Counted from the first letter of the stretch, positions 9,654-17,671 are shown. The stretch: 64,000 nucleotides of DNA from CAWFGW01 sp963849955 (GCA_963849955.1 CAWKJU010000016.1:1-64000), one strand, 5' to 3'. Notes: generated by a model from the sequence alone, not told the origin. Program-made: numbers and translations.

Positions 9654-10325
9654 TTACGACTTCCAAAGGTACGGAAATAGCAGGTAAGAAATAGTGATAA
9701 TGATCAGATTAATCGCTCCTAATAAATATAAGTCTTTGTTCATTAACGCAGGGTTTATTCCATCAATTGCATTATTACTGATTCTAATCAAAATTATTAA
9801 AAGCGGTATAATCACTGGGATACTTAAAACTGCCATCAAGGTGGAGCTATTACCTGCCTTTGAAGCTATAGCCGAAATCAAAGTTAGTGTTCCTGAAAAA
9901 GCAATGGATCCTGAAATAAGTGTGATAAAAAAATATAATTGATTGTGAATTGCAATTTCGAAAACCAGAGATAAAAAAACATACGATAACAACGAGAGAG
10001 CTAACATCAAACCAGAATTATAAAAAAACTTTGATAAATAAATAGCTTGAGGTTTAACGAGATAATAATAATAAATATTTCGATTGGCACTTTCTTGAGC
10101 AAAACTTTTTGCCATGCCATGAATCGCATTAAAAAGTAGTAAAATCCACAGTAAAGCATTCCATGTGATGGTGTTGACCTGTTTTGTTTTTAAATAGAAA
10201 CTGAGATAAGCAATAAATACCGTGCCGCCAGAGAACAGCAACAAACTGAAAAGGGTGTTTTTATTGCGCCACTCCAGTTTAAAATCTTTTGCAACTAAGG
10301 ATTGAGTTTCCGTGAGTATGCTCAC
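9654..10325 (-). CDS. ccmB: Haem exporter subunit CcmB
   Basis: A 223-residue inner-membrane protein with six predicted helices, matching CcmB in length (about 220). CcmB is the permease subunit of the CcmAB ABC transporter that releases holo-CcmE from CcmC. The segment NAIHGMAKSFAQESANRN at about residues 66-83 resembles the conserved cytoplasmic loop of the family. The ATPase gene ccmA is not adjacent and not in this window. Gap to ccmC is 4 nt; the lipoprotein gene upstream ends 3 nt before. Confidence 0.9.
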   Translation of the reverse strand: MSILTETQSLVAKDFKLEWRNKNTLFSLLLFSGGTVFIAYLSFYLKTKQVNTITWNALLWILLLFNAIHGMAKSFAQESANRNIYYYYLVKPQAIYLSKFFYNSGLMLALSLLSYVFLSLVFEIAIHNQLYFFITLISGSIAFSGTLTLISAIASKAGNSSTLMAVLSIPVIIPLLIILIRISNNAIDGINPALMNKDLYLLGAINLIIITISYLLFPYLWKS

Positions 10326-10328
10326 AAC

Positions 10329-10718
10329 TTATTTTGAGATTTTTTTCAATAATCCTGTTTGGGTTTTACTATCATAAGTAAGTTCATCACCATCAATAGA
10401 ATATTTCCAAACATCACCATTCAACTCTTGTCTTTTGATCACCTGAGATGAATCTACCCGATAGCCTTTTTGATAAAACACAATAGTAGACTTATCCCGG
10501 TTATGTGTAAAATCTCCAAAAACACTATCTGCTTCTGGCGCAAAAGACTCTCCGTCATTGACGTATTCAATCGCATATTCTTGATTGGCTTTGAAAGTAT
10601 AAACCGCACCAGGTGTTTGCCATCGACCAACTAAATCAGGGTTCATGGACATGTCTTCTTTACAGCCCATTAATAGCATAATAATAAAGAGAATTGGTAT
10701 ATAAATAGTCTTTTTCAT
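10329..10718 (-). CDS. Small lipoprotein of unknown function in the ccm operon
   Basis: About 129 residues. The N-terminus is a lipoprotein signal peptide: MKK, a hydrophobic stretch, then LLMGC with Cys as the lipid-bearing residue. The mature part contains LVGRWQTPGAVYTFKANQEYAIEY, resembling small lipocalin-like domains in Bacteroidota lipoproteins, where WQTPGxxYxF recurs. I use the ATG at 10718; an earlier in-frame ATG at 10733 would overlap the upstream gene. Spacing of 3-4 nt to both neighbours suggests co-transcription with ccmB. The family was not recognised. Confidence 0.7.
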   Translation of the reverse strand: MKKTIYIPILFIIMLLMGCKEDMSMNPDLVGRWQTPGAVYTFKANQEYAIEYVNDGESFAPEADSVFGDFTHNRDKSTIVFYQKGYRVDSSQVIKRQELNGDVWKYSIDGDELTYDSKTQTGLLKKISK

Positions 10719-10722
10719 GCCT

Positions 10723-11367
10723 TTAGAAAACAAAACCGATGCTTGGCGCTAAGTAAAGTTGAAGAAAAAACGAATTATCACTATCAAAATTACCTGATGC
10801 AGCTAAAAAAACATCTGCAATAACATGCTGTGGAATAATAATTAATTGATAACCAACGCCTAGACCAGCATTAAAGGCTTTTGGCGTTTGAATTTCATTG
10901 GGTACTCGAAAGCCTTCAAATTCTTTCCATCTGTTATGTAACGTATATGGTCTTGTGTTGCCATCAAAAAACAATATTGAATTATATGACACATTAGCTA
11001 AACCATAGAGTCCTTCGGGTGCTTCTCCCAGAAAAAAATATTTCGCATATAGATCAACCAGAAATCCTGTGTTTTGGTATTCTTCGGGCCTCATGGTGTT
11101 ATTTTTACTGTCGGATTTTTTCACCATGGTCATTAATCCTATAGAGATTTTTTCAGCTATGGGGTATTCTACTTGTACCCCAATAGTTCCCCAATATAGT
11201 GCGGGCATCAATTTTATCGCCAGCCCAAAAGGAACACCTTGTGTTTCTTCCTTTGTTTCTGTCTTCAGAATTGTTTCTGGTTGTATTTCTCCACCATCAG
11301 CCATGAGATTTGCTAAACCGACAACGAAAACAAAAAGAATTGTAAGGAAATATTTGCGTATCAACAC
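10723..11367 (-). CDS. Outer-membrane beta-barrel protein
   Basis: An exported protein of about 214 residues. The hydrophobic segment LIRKYFLTILFVFVVGLANLMADG is read here as a signal peptide whose start is a GTG at 11367. An in-frame ATG at 11433 would add 22 residues, but that start lies upstream of a TACCTTTT box (11401-11408) that resembles a -7 promoter element, so the shorter form is more likely. The body has aromatic-rich beta strands and ends in the motif PSIGFVF, a terminal Phe typical of outer-membrane barrels. It heads the block that leads into the ccm genes. Confidence 0.7.
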   Translation of the reverse strand: MLIRKYFLTILFVFVVGLANLMADGGEIQPETILKTETKEETQGVPFGLAIKLMPALYWGTIGVQVEYPIAEKISIGLMTMVKKSDSKNNTMRPEEYQNTGFLVDLYAKYFFLGEAPEGLYGLANVSYNSILFFDGNTRPYTLHNRWKEFEGFRVPNEIQTPKAFNAGLGVGYQLIIIPQHVIADVFLAASGNFDSDNSFFLQLYLAPSIGFVF

Positions 11368-11454
11368 GATGATTAGTTTTACGAGTCGCCAATTTAGTAA
11401 AAAAGGTATAATATTTTTTCTATTAAACCACAAATATGAGTTCGGTGATATTTA

Positions 11455-11462
11455 TATCTTTG
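11455..11462 (+). promoter_or_regulatory. Putative -7 element of pheS
   Basis: TATCTTTG fits the Bacteroidota -7 consensus TAnnTTTG and ends 6 nt before the pheS ATG. If used, the message would be almost leaderless. No TTTG is visible 19-21 nt upstream, so this is a half-match. Confidence 0.4.
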
Positions 11463-11468
11463 CGGTCT

Positions 11469-12503
11469 ATGATTAGTAAAGTTAAAAAACTGCTGCAAGA
11501 AGCGACCGCGTTTGATATCAAAAACAAAGAGGCCTTGGAGCAATTTCGATTAAAGTTTGTAGCAAAAAAAAGCGAAGTAGCTGATCTTTTTGCTGATTTC
11601 AGAAATGTAGCAGCAGAAGAAAAAAAAGAATTTGGACAGGAGATCAACAAACTAAAAAGCTTTGTTGAAGAAAAATTCCGGTCCTCTAATGAGGAAATCG
11701 AAAATCAATCGGAGTCAGCGGAATCCAGTGATTATGATTTTACCTTGCCCCCAATCCCCCATGAGTTGGGCACAAGACACCCACTAACTGTTGTTCGGGA
11801 ACAAATCATAGACATCTTTAAACGTATCGGTTTTAATCTTTCTGATGGCCCTGAAATTGAAGATGATTACCACAACTTTACAGCTCTTAATTTCCCGCCT
11901 AATCACCCTGCACGCGAAATGCAAGACACTTTTTTTATCGAAAAAGACCCTGATATTGTATTGCGAACTCACACTTCATCTATTCAAGCTCGGGTGATGG
12001 AAAACCAAGAACCACCTATTCGAACACTTTCGCCAGGTCGTGTTTATCGAAACGAAGCTATTTCGGCTCGTGCTCATTGTATATTTCACCAAGTTGAAGG
12101 TTTATACATTAATAAAGACGTGAGCTTTAAAGACTTAAAAGACACCTTATATTATTTCGTAAAAGAATTATTTAGCAAAGACACTAAAATTCGTTTCCGT
12201 CCTTCATATTTCCCCTTTACAGAACCAAGTGCTGAAATTGATATATCATGTCATATCTGCAAAGGTGCTGGCTGCAAAATATGCAAATACTCAGGCTGGG
12301 TAGAAATTGGTGGTGCTGGAATGGTCGATCCGAATGTGTTGAAAATGAGCAACATTGATCCAGAAGTTTATACTGGGTTTGCCTTCGGTATGGGTATCGA
12401 ACGAATTACAATGTTAAAATACCAAATCAATGATCTTCGCTTATTCACCGAAAACGATGTTCGGTTTTTAAGGCAGTTTAAAGGTGTTGAGAATACTTTG
12501 TAG
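11469..12503 (+). CDS. pheS: Phenylalanine-tRNA ligase alpha subunit
   Basis: A 344-residue class II aminoacyl-tRNA synthetase subunit that charges tRNA-Phe as a (alpha beta)2 tetramer with PheT. Seen: an N-terminal coiled-coil arm (about 1-85), motif 2 at RTHTSSIQARVM and SPGRVYRNE, FRPSYFPFTEPSAE, and motif 3 GMGIERITML near the C-terminus. The ATG at 11469 (MISKVKKL) gives the usual N-terminus; an in-frame ATG at 11436 would add 11 residues upstream of the likely promoter. The pair CHICKGAGCKICKYSG carries four Cys, a common insertion in this subunit. pheT is not in this window. Confidence 0.97.
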   Translation: MISKVKKLLQEATAFDIKNKEALEQFRLKFVAKKSEVADLFADFRNVAAEEKKEFGQEINKLKSFVEEKFRSSNEEIENQSESAESSDYDFTLPPIPHELGTRHPLTVVREQIIDIFKRIGFNLSDGPEIEDDYHNFTALNFPPNHPAREMQDTFFIEKDPDIVLRTHTSSIQARVMENQEPPIRTLSPGRVYRNEAISARAHCIFHQVEGLYINKDVSFKDLKDTLYYFVKELFSKDTKIRFRPSYFPFTEPSAEIDISCHICKGAGCKICKYSGWVEIGGAGMVDPNVLKMSNIDPEVYTGFAFGMGIERITMLKYQINDLRLFTENDVRFLRQFKGVENTL

Positions 12504-12655
12504 GAGTACTGAGATTTGAGTATTGAGTACAAAGTATTAATAATCATGAAATCAATTAGATAGATGTGGTTTTTTCTAAAAATCTAACATCTCATATCTA
12601 ACAATCTAATAACTAAAAAAGCTTAAAGCTAATTGCTAAAAACCAAAAGCTAACC
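12504..12655. repeat. AT-rich intergenic stretch with degenerate short repeats
   Basis: The 152 nt between pheS and argF' consist of overlapping imperfect repeats: GAGTACTGAG / TTGAGTATTGAGTAC (12506-12530), AATCTAACATCT / ATATCTAACAATCTAATAAC (12581-12612), and AAGCTTAAAGCTAATTGCTAA (12619-12639). No open frame of note. The pattern looks like slippage-generated sequence; similar text occurs at 41260-41345. Confidence 0.5.
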
Positions 12656-13606
12656 ATGAAACACTTCACTTCGGTAAAAGACGCAGGTAATATATCTCAA
12701 TTGGTACAAGATGCCTTAGAACTGAAAAAAAAACCTTTTAAGTACAAACACTTAGGTGAAGGTAAAACAATGGGTATTATATTTCTTAATCCTAGTTTGC
12801 GCACACGACTAAGCACTCAAAAAGCTGCCAAAAACTTAGGTATGGAGGCCATGGTGATGAATTTTGGTAGCGAAGGCTGGAATTTAGAAACTCAGGATGG
12901 AGTAATTATGAACGGTAATGCGCAAGAACACATCAAAGACGCTGCAGCAGTCATTGGTCAATATTGTGATGTAATTGGTATTCGTTCTTTTCCTTCCTTT
13001 GAAAGTAAAGAAGGAGATTATTCCGAAAAAATACTAAACGACTTTATCAAATACGCTGGCAGACCTATTGTTAGTTTGGAGTCAGCTACCCGCCATCCTT
13101 TGCAGTCCTTAGCTGACTTAATTACCATTGAAGAATTAAAAACAAAAGCTCGTCCTAAGGTGGTATTAACATGGGCACCTCATCCGCGCAGATTGCCACA
13201 ATGTGTCGCCAACTCTTTTTCAGAGTGGATGAATGTTTCTGAGGTAGATTTTGTAATCACACACCCTAAAGGTTATGAATTGTCTCCCGAATTTGTTGGC
13301 GATGCGCAGGTTGAATATGACCAAAACAAAGCATTTGAAGGAGCAGACTTTATCTATGCTAAAAACTGGAGTGCTTATCATGACTATGGAGCTATTCTTT
13401 CTCAAGATGAAGGATGGCAAGTCACCGAAGAAAAAATGCAATTAACCGATAATGGAAAATTTATGCACTGTTTGCCGGTACGTAGAAATGTGATTGTGAG
13501 TGATGGTGTTATGGATAGCTCTAGTTCCGTAGTGATGCAGCAAGCAGGCAACCGCGAATGGAGTGCTAGCGCTGTATTGAAGCAGATCCTAACCAATTTA
13601 AAGTAA
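12656..13606 (+). CDS. argF': N-acyl-L-ornithine carbamoyltransferase (acetyl or succinyl)
   Basis: A 316-residue transcarbamylase. Carbamoyl-phosphate motif SLRTR is at residues 47-51, HPLQSLAD at 147-154, and the C-terminal HCLPVRR at 271-277. The layout is that of the acylornithine branch (Bacteroides N-succinylornithine and Xanthomonas N-acetylornithine enzymes), not ordinary ornithine transcarbamylase, which has HCLP followed by a different loop. It makes N-acylcitrulline in arginine synthesis. Acyl preference depends on a residue in the loop around 86-92 (NGNAQEH), which I cannot assign with certainty. argB and argE follow. Confidence 0.9.
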   Translation: MKHFTSVKDAGNISQLVQDALELKKKPFKYKHLGEGKTMGIIFLNPSLRTRLSTQKAAKNLGMEAMVMNFGSEGWNLETQDGVIMNGNAQEHIKDAAAVIGQYCDVIGIRSFPSFESKEGDYSEKILNDFIKYAGRPIVSLESATRHPLQSLADLITIEELKTKARPKVVLTWAPHPRRLPQCVANSFSEWMNVSEVDFVITHPKGYELSPEFVGDAQVEYDQNKAFEGADFIYAKNWSAYHDYGAILSQDEGWQVTEEKMQLTDNGKFMHCLPVRRNVIVSDGVMDSSSSVVMQQAGNREWSASAVLKQILTNLK

Positions 13607-13634
13607 TCTTATAAAAATTTTTATAAACATATTT

Positions 13635-13684
13635 GTATAACTGCTAAAGAAGCTATTCACTTTTAGCGGTTATACGATCTTCTT
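13635..13684 (+). terminator. Stem-loop between argF' and argB
   Basis: GTATAACTGCTAAA (13635-13648) and TTTAGCGGTTATAC (13662-13675) pair over 14 bp with one G-T pair and a 13-nt loop; T-rich GATCTTCTTCTT follows. It may end the argF' transcript or act as an attenuator ahead of argB. Just upstream, TTATAAAAATTTTTATAA is a second perfect 18-bp palindrome. Confidence 0.55.
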
Positions 13685-13719
13685 CTTATGTTTACAATTC
13701 ATAAAACATAGGATAAAGC

Positions 13720-14514
13720 ATGTTACATCTCTCTGTCGTTAAAATAGGCGGCAACATTGTAGACAACCCTGAAGCACTCAATAAATTTTTGTCCGATTTT
13801 GCAGACCTCAAAGGACCAAAAGTATTAGTGCATGGCGGAGGAAAAGTAGCTACAAAAATAAGTAAAGCATTAGGTATAGAAACCCAAATGGTGGATGGTA
13901 GAAGAGTAACTGACCAGGAAACCGTGAAAGTGGTCACTATGGTTTATGCTGGTCTAGTCAACAAAACTATTGTTGCTAAACTGCAAGCTTTCGGCTGCGA
14001 TGCCATGGGTTTATCAGGTGCTGATGGTGATGCTATTCGGGCTCACAAAAGAAAGGTAGAAAAAGGTGATGTGGATTATGGCTATGTCGGAGACATTATT
14101 GGTGTTAATGATGAATTATTAGTCAATATCGTTAACAGTGATATTGCTCCAGTGATGGCACCAATTACGCATAATGGAAGTGGTCAATTATTAAATACAA
14201 ATGCCGACACAATTGCCTCTGCTGTGGCTGTGGCTCTTGCTGGTCATATTCCTGTTCAATTAGTTTATTGTTTTGAATTACCAGGTGTTCTGAAAGATAT
14301 CAATGATAAAAATTCTGTCATCCCATTTATAAATAGTCGAACGTATGCTGATTTGAAAAAAGAAGGAGTTATTGCTGACGGCATGATTCCTAAAATGGAC
14401 AATTGTTTTGAGGCAATTGAAGAAGGGGTTTCTTCGGTTTACATTTGTCATGCTGACAATCTTCTGGGGTTGTTAGAAGGAAAAAGTAAAGCAGGTACAC
14501 AATTAAAAGCCTAA
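13720..14514 (+). CDS. argB: N-acetylglutamate kinase
   Basis: A 264-residue amino acid kinase. The phosphate-binding start VVKIGGNIVD and VHGGGK (residues about 6-15 and 38-43) are intact, followed by the substrate region with TDQETVKVV and the C-terminal GVIADGMIPKMDNC, typical of ArgB. It phosphorylates the gamma-carboxyl of N-acylglutamate; in Bacteroidota using a succinylated pathway the real substrate may be N-succinylglutamate. argE starts 3 nt later. A long loop with a stem-loop separates it from argF'. Confidence 0.93.
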   Translation: MLHLSVVKIGGNIVDNPEALNKFLSDFADLKGPKVLVHGGGKVATKISKALGIETQMVDGRRVTDQETVKVVTMVYAGLVNKTIVAKLQAFGCDAMGLSGADGDAIRAHKRKVEKGDVDYGYVGDIIGVNDELLVNIVNSDIAPVMAPITHNGSGQLLNTNADTIASAVAVALAGHIPVQLVYCFELPGVLKDINDKNSVIPFINSRTYADLKKEGVIADGMIPKMDNCFEAIEEGVSSVYICHADNLLGLLEGKSKAGTQLKA

Positions 14515-14517
14515 GAA

Positions 14518-15582
14518 ATGATTGACTTATCTCCTTATAAAAAAGAAGCAGTTGAGTTACTTATTAAACTCATAGCTATTCAGTCTATTAGCCGCGAAGA
14601 AGATGAAACTGCTGATTTGATAGAAGCACATTTGGAGGTAAATGACATCGAGACATTTAGAAAAGTAAATAACGTGTGGGCTCGTAACAAATATTACGAT
14701 GACAAGAAGCCTACTATTTTGCTCAACTCTCACCACGACACCGTTAAACCTAACCAAAGCTATACGCGTGATCCTTACCACCCTGAAATTATTGATGGGA
14801 AATTATACGGATTAGGGAGTAATGACGCGGGAGGTCCTTTGGTTAGTCTTTTTGAAACCTTTTTATATTTCTATAAACAAGAAAATTTAAAGTACAACCT
14901 TGTGTTTGCAGCTACCGCAGAAGAAGAAGTTTCTGGAAAAAATGGTATTGAACTCGTGAAAAACGAGTTCGGCCCACTAGATTTTGCCGTGGTTGGCGAA
15001 CCTACAGAAATGAACGCTGCCATTGCTGAAAAAGGTTTAATGGTGTTAGATTGCAAAGCAATTGGTAAAGCTGGTCATGCGGCCAGAGAAGAGGGTGATA
15101 GCGCCCTTTATAAAGCCATTGATGACATCAACTGGTTCAGAAATTTTCAGTTTGAAAAAACCTCAGCTACACTTGGCCCAGTAAAAATGTCAGCTACAAT
15201 TATTCATAGCGGAACTCAACATAATGTAGTTCCTGATGTTTGTGATTTTGTGGTGGACGTTCGAACGACCGATGCGTATTCTAATTTAGAAACTTTAGCA
15301 ATTATTAAAAAACACATACAATCAACAGTAACACCGCGATCCACACGGCTGAACCCTTCTTCTATTGATGAAAACCATCCATTTATACAAGCAGCAATAA
15401 AAAATGGTGCAACAACTTACGGATCCCCTACGCTTTCTGATCAAGCCCTGCTGGATGTTCCTTCTTTAAAAATGGGACCAGGCAAAAGCGAACGGTCACA
15501 TACCGCAAATGAATTTATTCTAATTGAGGAAATAGAAAATGGCATCGAACGTTACATCAACATCTTTAACCAAATTCTATAA
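14518..15582 (+). CDS. argE: M20-family acylornithine/acylcitrulline deacylase (ArgE-like)
   Basis: A 354-residue M20 metallopeptidase. Metal-binding and catalytic residues are visible: SHHDTV near residue 67-72 (His and the following Asp), GSNDAGG (Asp), TAEEE (catalytic Glu and metal Glu) near 133, and VVGEPTE. The dimerisation domain lies at about 180-290. By position, directly after argB, it should remove the acyl group from N-acylcitrulline or N-acylornithine in arginine synthesis. Two-domain architecture and length fit ArgE; DapE-like activity is less likely given the context. Confidence 0.88.
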   Translation: MIDLSPYKKEAVELLIKLIAIQSISREEDETADLIEAHLEVNDIETFRKVNNVWARNKYYDDKKPTILLNSHHDTVKPNQSYTRDPYHPEIIDGKLYGLGSNDAGGPLVSLFETFLYFYKQENLKYNLVFAATAEEEVSGKNGIELVKNEFGPLDFAVVGEPTEMNAAIAEKGLMVLDCKAIGKAGHAAREEGDSALYKAIDDINWFRNFQFEKTSATLGPVKMSATIIHSGTQHNVVPDVCDFVVDVRTTDAYSNLETLAIIKKHIQSTVTPRSTRLNPSSIDENHPFIQAAIKNGATTYGSPTLSDQALLDVPSLKMGPGKSERSHTANEFILIEEIENGIERYINIFNQIL

Positions 15583-15583
15583 C

Positions 15584-16051
15584 ATGAAATTCGCTTTGAT
15601 TTTATTATGTTTCACCTCAGTTGCTATAGTCAATGCTCAAGAGATTCCATCGCTCTCGTGGAAGCAATTTAACAAAGAGATATTAAGACCAAGCGAAAAA
15701 ATAAAAGTCATCAACTTTTGGGCAACATGGTGTGGTCCATGTGTAAAAGAATTGCCCTATTTTGAAGCTATAAATAAAGAAATGGGTGATAGTGTTGAAG
15801 TGATTCTTGTTTCACTCGATAACCCTAGTCGTTTTGAAGAAAAGCTACTACCCTTTGTGGCAAAAAAACAAATCCGCTCACGAGTAGTTTTACTGAACGA
15901 AGTGGATTTTAATGCCTGGATGCCAAAAATCAATACAGAGTGGGGGGGAGAAATTCCAGCTACGTATATTATTAATGGAGACAAAACCACCTTCCATGCA
16001 GGACAAGTAAATAAAGAAGAACTCCTAGAACTTATACTTAAAACAAAATGA
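15584..16051 (+). CDS. Exported TlpA-like thioredoxin
   Basis: A 155-residue exported thioredoxin-fold protein. A signal peptide ends at VNAQ (residue 19). The active site is W-C-G-P-C with Cys50 and Cys53, and NFWATWCGPC is typical of the TlpA/ResA group, which reduce disulphides of periplasmic proteins such as apocytochromes. The start at 15584 is 1 nt after argE; an in-frame ATG inside argE at 15539 gives no signal peptide. A second redoxin gene overlaps its end by 4 nt. Confidence 0.9.
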   Translation: MKFALILLCFTSVAIVNAQEIPSLSWKQFNKEILRPSEKIKVINFWATWCGPCVKELPYFEAINKEMGDSVEVILVSLDNPSRFEEKLLPFVAKKQIRSRVVLLNEVDFNAWMPKINTEWGGEIPATYIINGDKTTFHAGQVNKEELLELILKTK

Positions 16052-16653
16052 TTATGAAAAAAATTGTTTCATTTCTATTCATTGCAATAGCTTTCCAACT
16101 AAGCTTTGCTCAAGATTTAAAAGTAGGCGACAAAGCTCCAACCTTTCAACTAAAAAGTACCAATGAGGAAATCGTGTCGCTTGAAGATTTTAACAACAAA
16201 AAAGGGGTGATTGTAATTTTCACCTGTAATCACTGCCCATATGCTAAAGCATACGAAGACCGAATTATAGCTCTACAGACCAATTACGGAAAAAACTTTC
16301 CTGTTGTAGCGATCAATCCAAATGACGCAACAGCATATCCTGATGATAGCTTTAAAAACATGAAGGTGCGAGCGAAAGAGAAAAACTTCAATTTTCCCTA
16401 CCTATATGATGAAAGTCAAGCAACCGCTTTAGCTTATGGAGCCAAGAAAACACCTCATGTTTATGTGTTGAAAAAGGTAGAAGATGGTTTTGAAGTAGTC
16501 TACATCGGAGCAATTGATGATAATTACACAGATGCTAAAAAAGCGAAGAAAAAATATGTGGAAGAAGCAATAACAGCTATAGAATCAGGAAAAGAAGTAT
16601 CCACAAATTCTACAGCTGCAGTAGGGTGCTCAATTAAATGGAAAAAGAAGTAG
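16048..16653 (+). CDS. Exported AhpC/TSA-like redoxin
   Basis: About 200 residues with a signal peptide ending SFAQ (about residue 22). The thioredoxin-fold active site is C-N-H-C (counting from MIMKK, Cys60 and Cys63) in TCNHCPYAKAYEDR, a motif of the exported redoxin family common in Bacteroidota. It likely works with the TlpA-like protein encoded just before it (4-nt ATGA overlap), as paired thiol oxidoreductases in the periplasm. Two ATGs at 16048 and 16054 are possible starts. It ends in a hairpin terminator shared with the convergent HNH gene. Confidence 0.88.
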   Translation: MIMKKIVSFLFIAIAFQLSFAQDLKVGDKAPTFQLKSTNEEIVSLEDFNNKKGVIVIFTCNHCPYAKAYEDRIIALQTNYGKNFPVVAINPNDATAYPDDSFKNMKVRAKEKNFNFPYLYDESQATALAYGAKKTPHVYVLKKVEDGFEVVYIGAIDDNYTDAKKAKKKYVEEAITAIESGKEVSTNSTAAVGCSIKWKKK

Positions 16654-16670
16654 TAGTACTACTTCTTTTT
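16642..16670. terminator. Bidirectional hairpin shared by two convergent genes
   Basis: AAAAAGAAGTAGT (16642-16654) and ACTACTTCTTTTT (16658-16670) form a perfect 13-bp stem with a 3-nt loop, and each arm ends in a T-run on one strand. Both flanking genes end inside it with Lys-Lys-stop (TAG at 16651-16653 on plus; TAG at 16659-16661 on minus). Confidence 0.85.
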
Positions 16671-17306
16671 ATCCTCAATAGTAACGTGAGACCAGTTTTC
16701 ACCTCGCTTTATTCTGTAGATTTGCATTTCATGAACACCAAATTGTTCTGCAATTTTCTTCAGCTTAACTTTTCTTTCTGGATCATTTAATTTTTTCTTA
16801 ATCTGTCTTACCTGCGCTTCAGTCAACTTTGAGTTAGTTACTTTGCGAGTAATTTTCCGATTAATCCAGTTAGGGTTTTTAAAACGGTGCTGTTCCACTT
16901 CCTCTTTAGTAGCCCAAACCAGGTTATCTACATGGTTGTTCTTTTTGTTATAATCTTTATGCAAAACAAACCGATGTTTTTCACTTGGTTGTTTGATAAA
17001 GTGCATGGCTACTAGTTTGTGAACATAACGAGTGGTCGTTTTGTTATCTTTCTTTCTTAGAGAGATTGCAGGGTAACCTTCAATTAAAGAAGCTTTTATT
17101 GGTTGCCCTACTTTTTTGTTAAATTTAAAACTGCGGATATTCCCGTGGTCTGATATCTTGAATATTTCCACGGTTTCGAGCCCTTCTGCTTTGAAGTCAA
17201 CCCATTTTTCGTTTTCTGTACCTTTTGCCATTTTTTTAATAATTGTACCCTTGGGAAGGGATATTGTTTGTGTCCGTTTATTAACTGCTACTTGGGGACG
17301 TAGCAT
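16659..17306 (-). CDS. Free-standing HNH endonuclease-like protein (NUMOD4 + HNH_3 type)
   Basis: A 215-residue protein with homing-endonuclease architecture. The N-terminal third contains a NUMOD4-like segment (KWVDF... then EIFKISDHGNIRSFK). The central HNH_3-like core reads LHKDYNKKNNHVDNLVWAT (His at the first motif position, paired Asn, NL-W-T end). The C-terminal helix-turn-helix (LTEAQVRQIKKKL... KIAEQFGVHEMQIYRI) would bind DNA. It is not inside an intron or intein here. Start chosen at the ATG at 17306; an upstream extension to 17630 is out of context. A TATATTTG -7 box lies at 17318-17325. Confidence 0.75.
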   Translation of the reverse strand: MLRPQVAVNKRTQTISLPKGTIIKKMAKGTENEKWVDFKAEGLETVEIFKISDHGNIRSFKFNKKVGQPIKASLIEGYPAISLRKKDNKTTTRYVHKLVAMHFIKQPSEKHRFVLHKDYNKKNNHVDNLVWATKEEVEQHRFKNPNWINRKITRKVTNSKLTEAQVRQIKKKLNDPERKVKLKKIAEQFGVHEMQIYRIKRGENWSHVTIEDKKK

Positions 17307-17317
17307 TGTTGCAATGC

Positions 17318-17325
17318 CAAATATA
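17318..17325 (-). promoter_or_regulatory. Putative -7 element of the HNH gene
   Basis: On the minus strand TATATTTG fits TAnnTTTG and ends 11 nt before the ATG at 17306. No TTTG is seen at the proper -33 distance. Confidence 0.4.
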
Positions 17326-17429
17326 TTTATATTCTTGACAATAAAAAAAATTATCGACATACGTTTAAAAGCTAATAGATAAAAAGTGAAATCACCTATA
17401 TGATTATCATACATCTTAAAATAAAGTCG

Positions 17430-17437
17430 TAACTTTG
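17430..17437 (+). promoter_or_regulatory. Putative -7 element of tatA
   Basis: TAACTTTG fits TAnnTTTG and lies 23 nt before the tatA ATG, giving an expected transcription start near 17444. A matching -33 element is not evident. Confidence 0.45.
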
Positions 17438-17460
17438 AGTCCATTAAAACAGAAAAAAAT

Positions 17461-17664
17461 ATGAATACTACATTATTATTCGGGATGCCTGGTGGAATGG
17501 AATGGGTACTTATTCTATTCATAGTAGTTTTATTATTTGGAGCCAAAAAAATACCTGATTTAGCAAGAGGTTTAGGTAAAGGAATTCGTGAGTTCAAAGA
17601 TGCTTCAAAAGAAATTAAAGACGAAGTCAATAAAGTTGATCAACAGGTAAAAGACCAAGATTAA
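17461..17664 (+). CDS. tatA: Twin-arginine translocase subunit TatA/TatE
   Basis: A 67-residue protein with the TatA plan: one N-terminal membrane helix (about residues 13-27, MEWVLILFIVVLLF), the FGAKKIPDLARGLGKGIREF hinge and amphipathic helix, and a charged tail. TatA forms the pore of the Tat system, which exports folded proteins. gatA starts 7 nt later, so the two are probably co-transcribed. No tatC lies in this window. Confidence 0.93.
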   Translation: MNTTLLFGMPGGMEWVLILFIVVLLFGAKKIPDLARGLGKGIREFKDASKEIKDEVNKVDQQVKDQD

Positions 17665-17671
17665 TTCTGTT

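Noticed and set aside
11436..11468. N-terminal extension of pheS
   Set aside because: The ATG at 11469 gives the usual N-terminus and the -7 box lies between the two starts.
15539..15583. Earlier start of the TlpA-like gene inside argE
   Set aside because: It gives no signal peptide; the ATG at 15584 does.
17307..17630. Long upstream extension of the HNH gene overlapping tatA
   Set aside because: The segment is antisense to tatA and shows no domain; a -7 box precedes the ATG at 17306.
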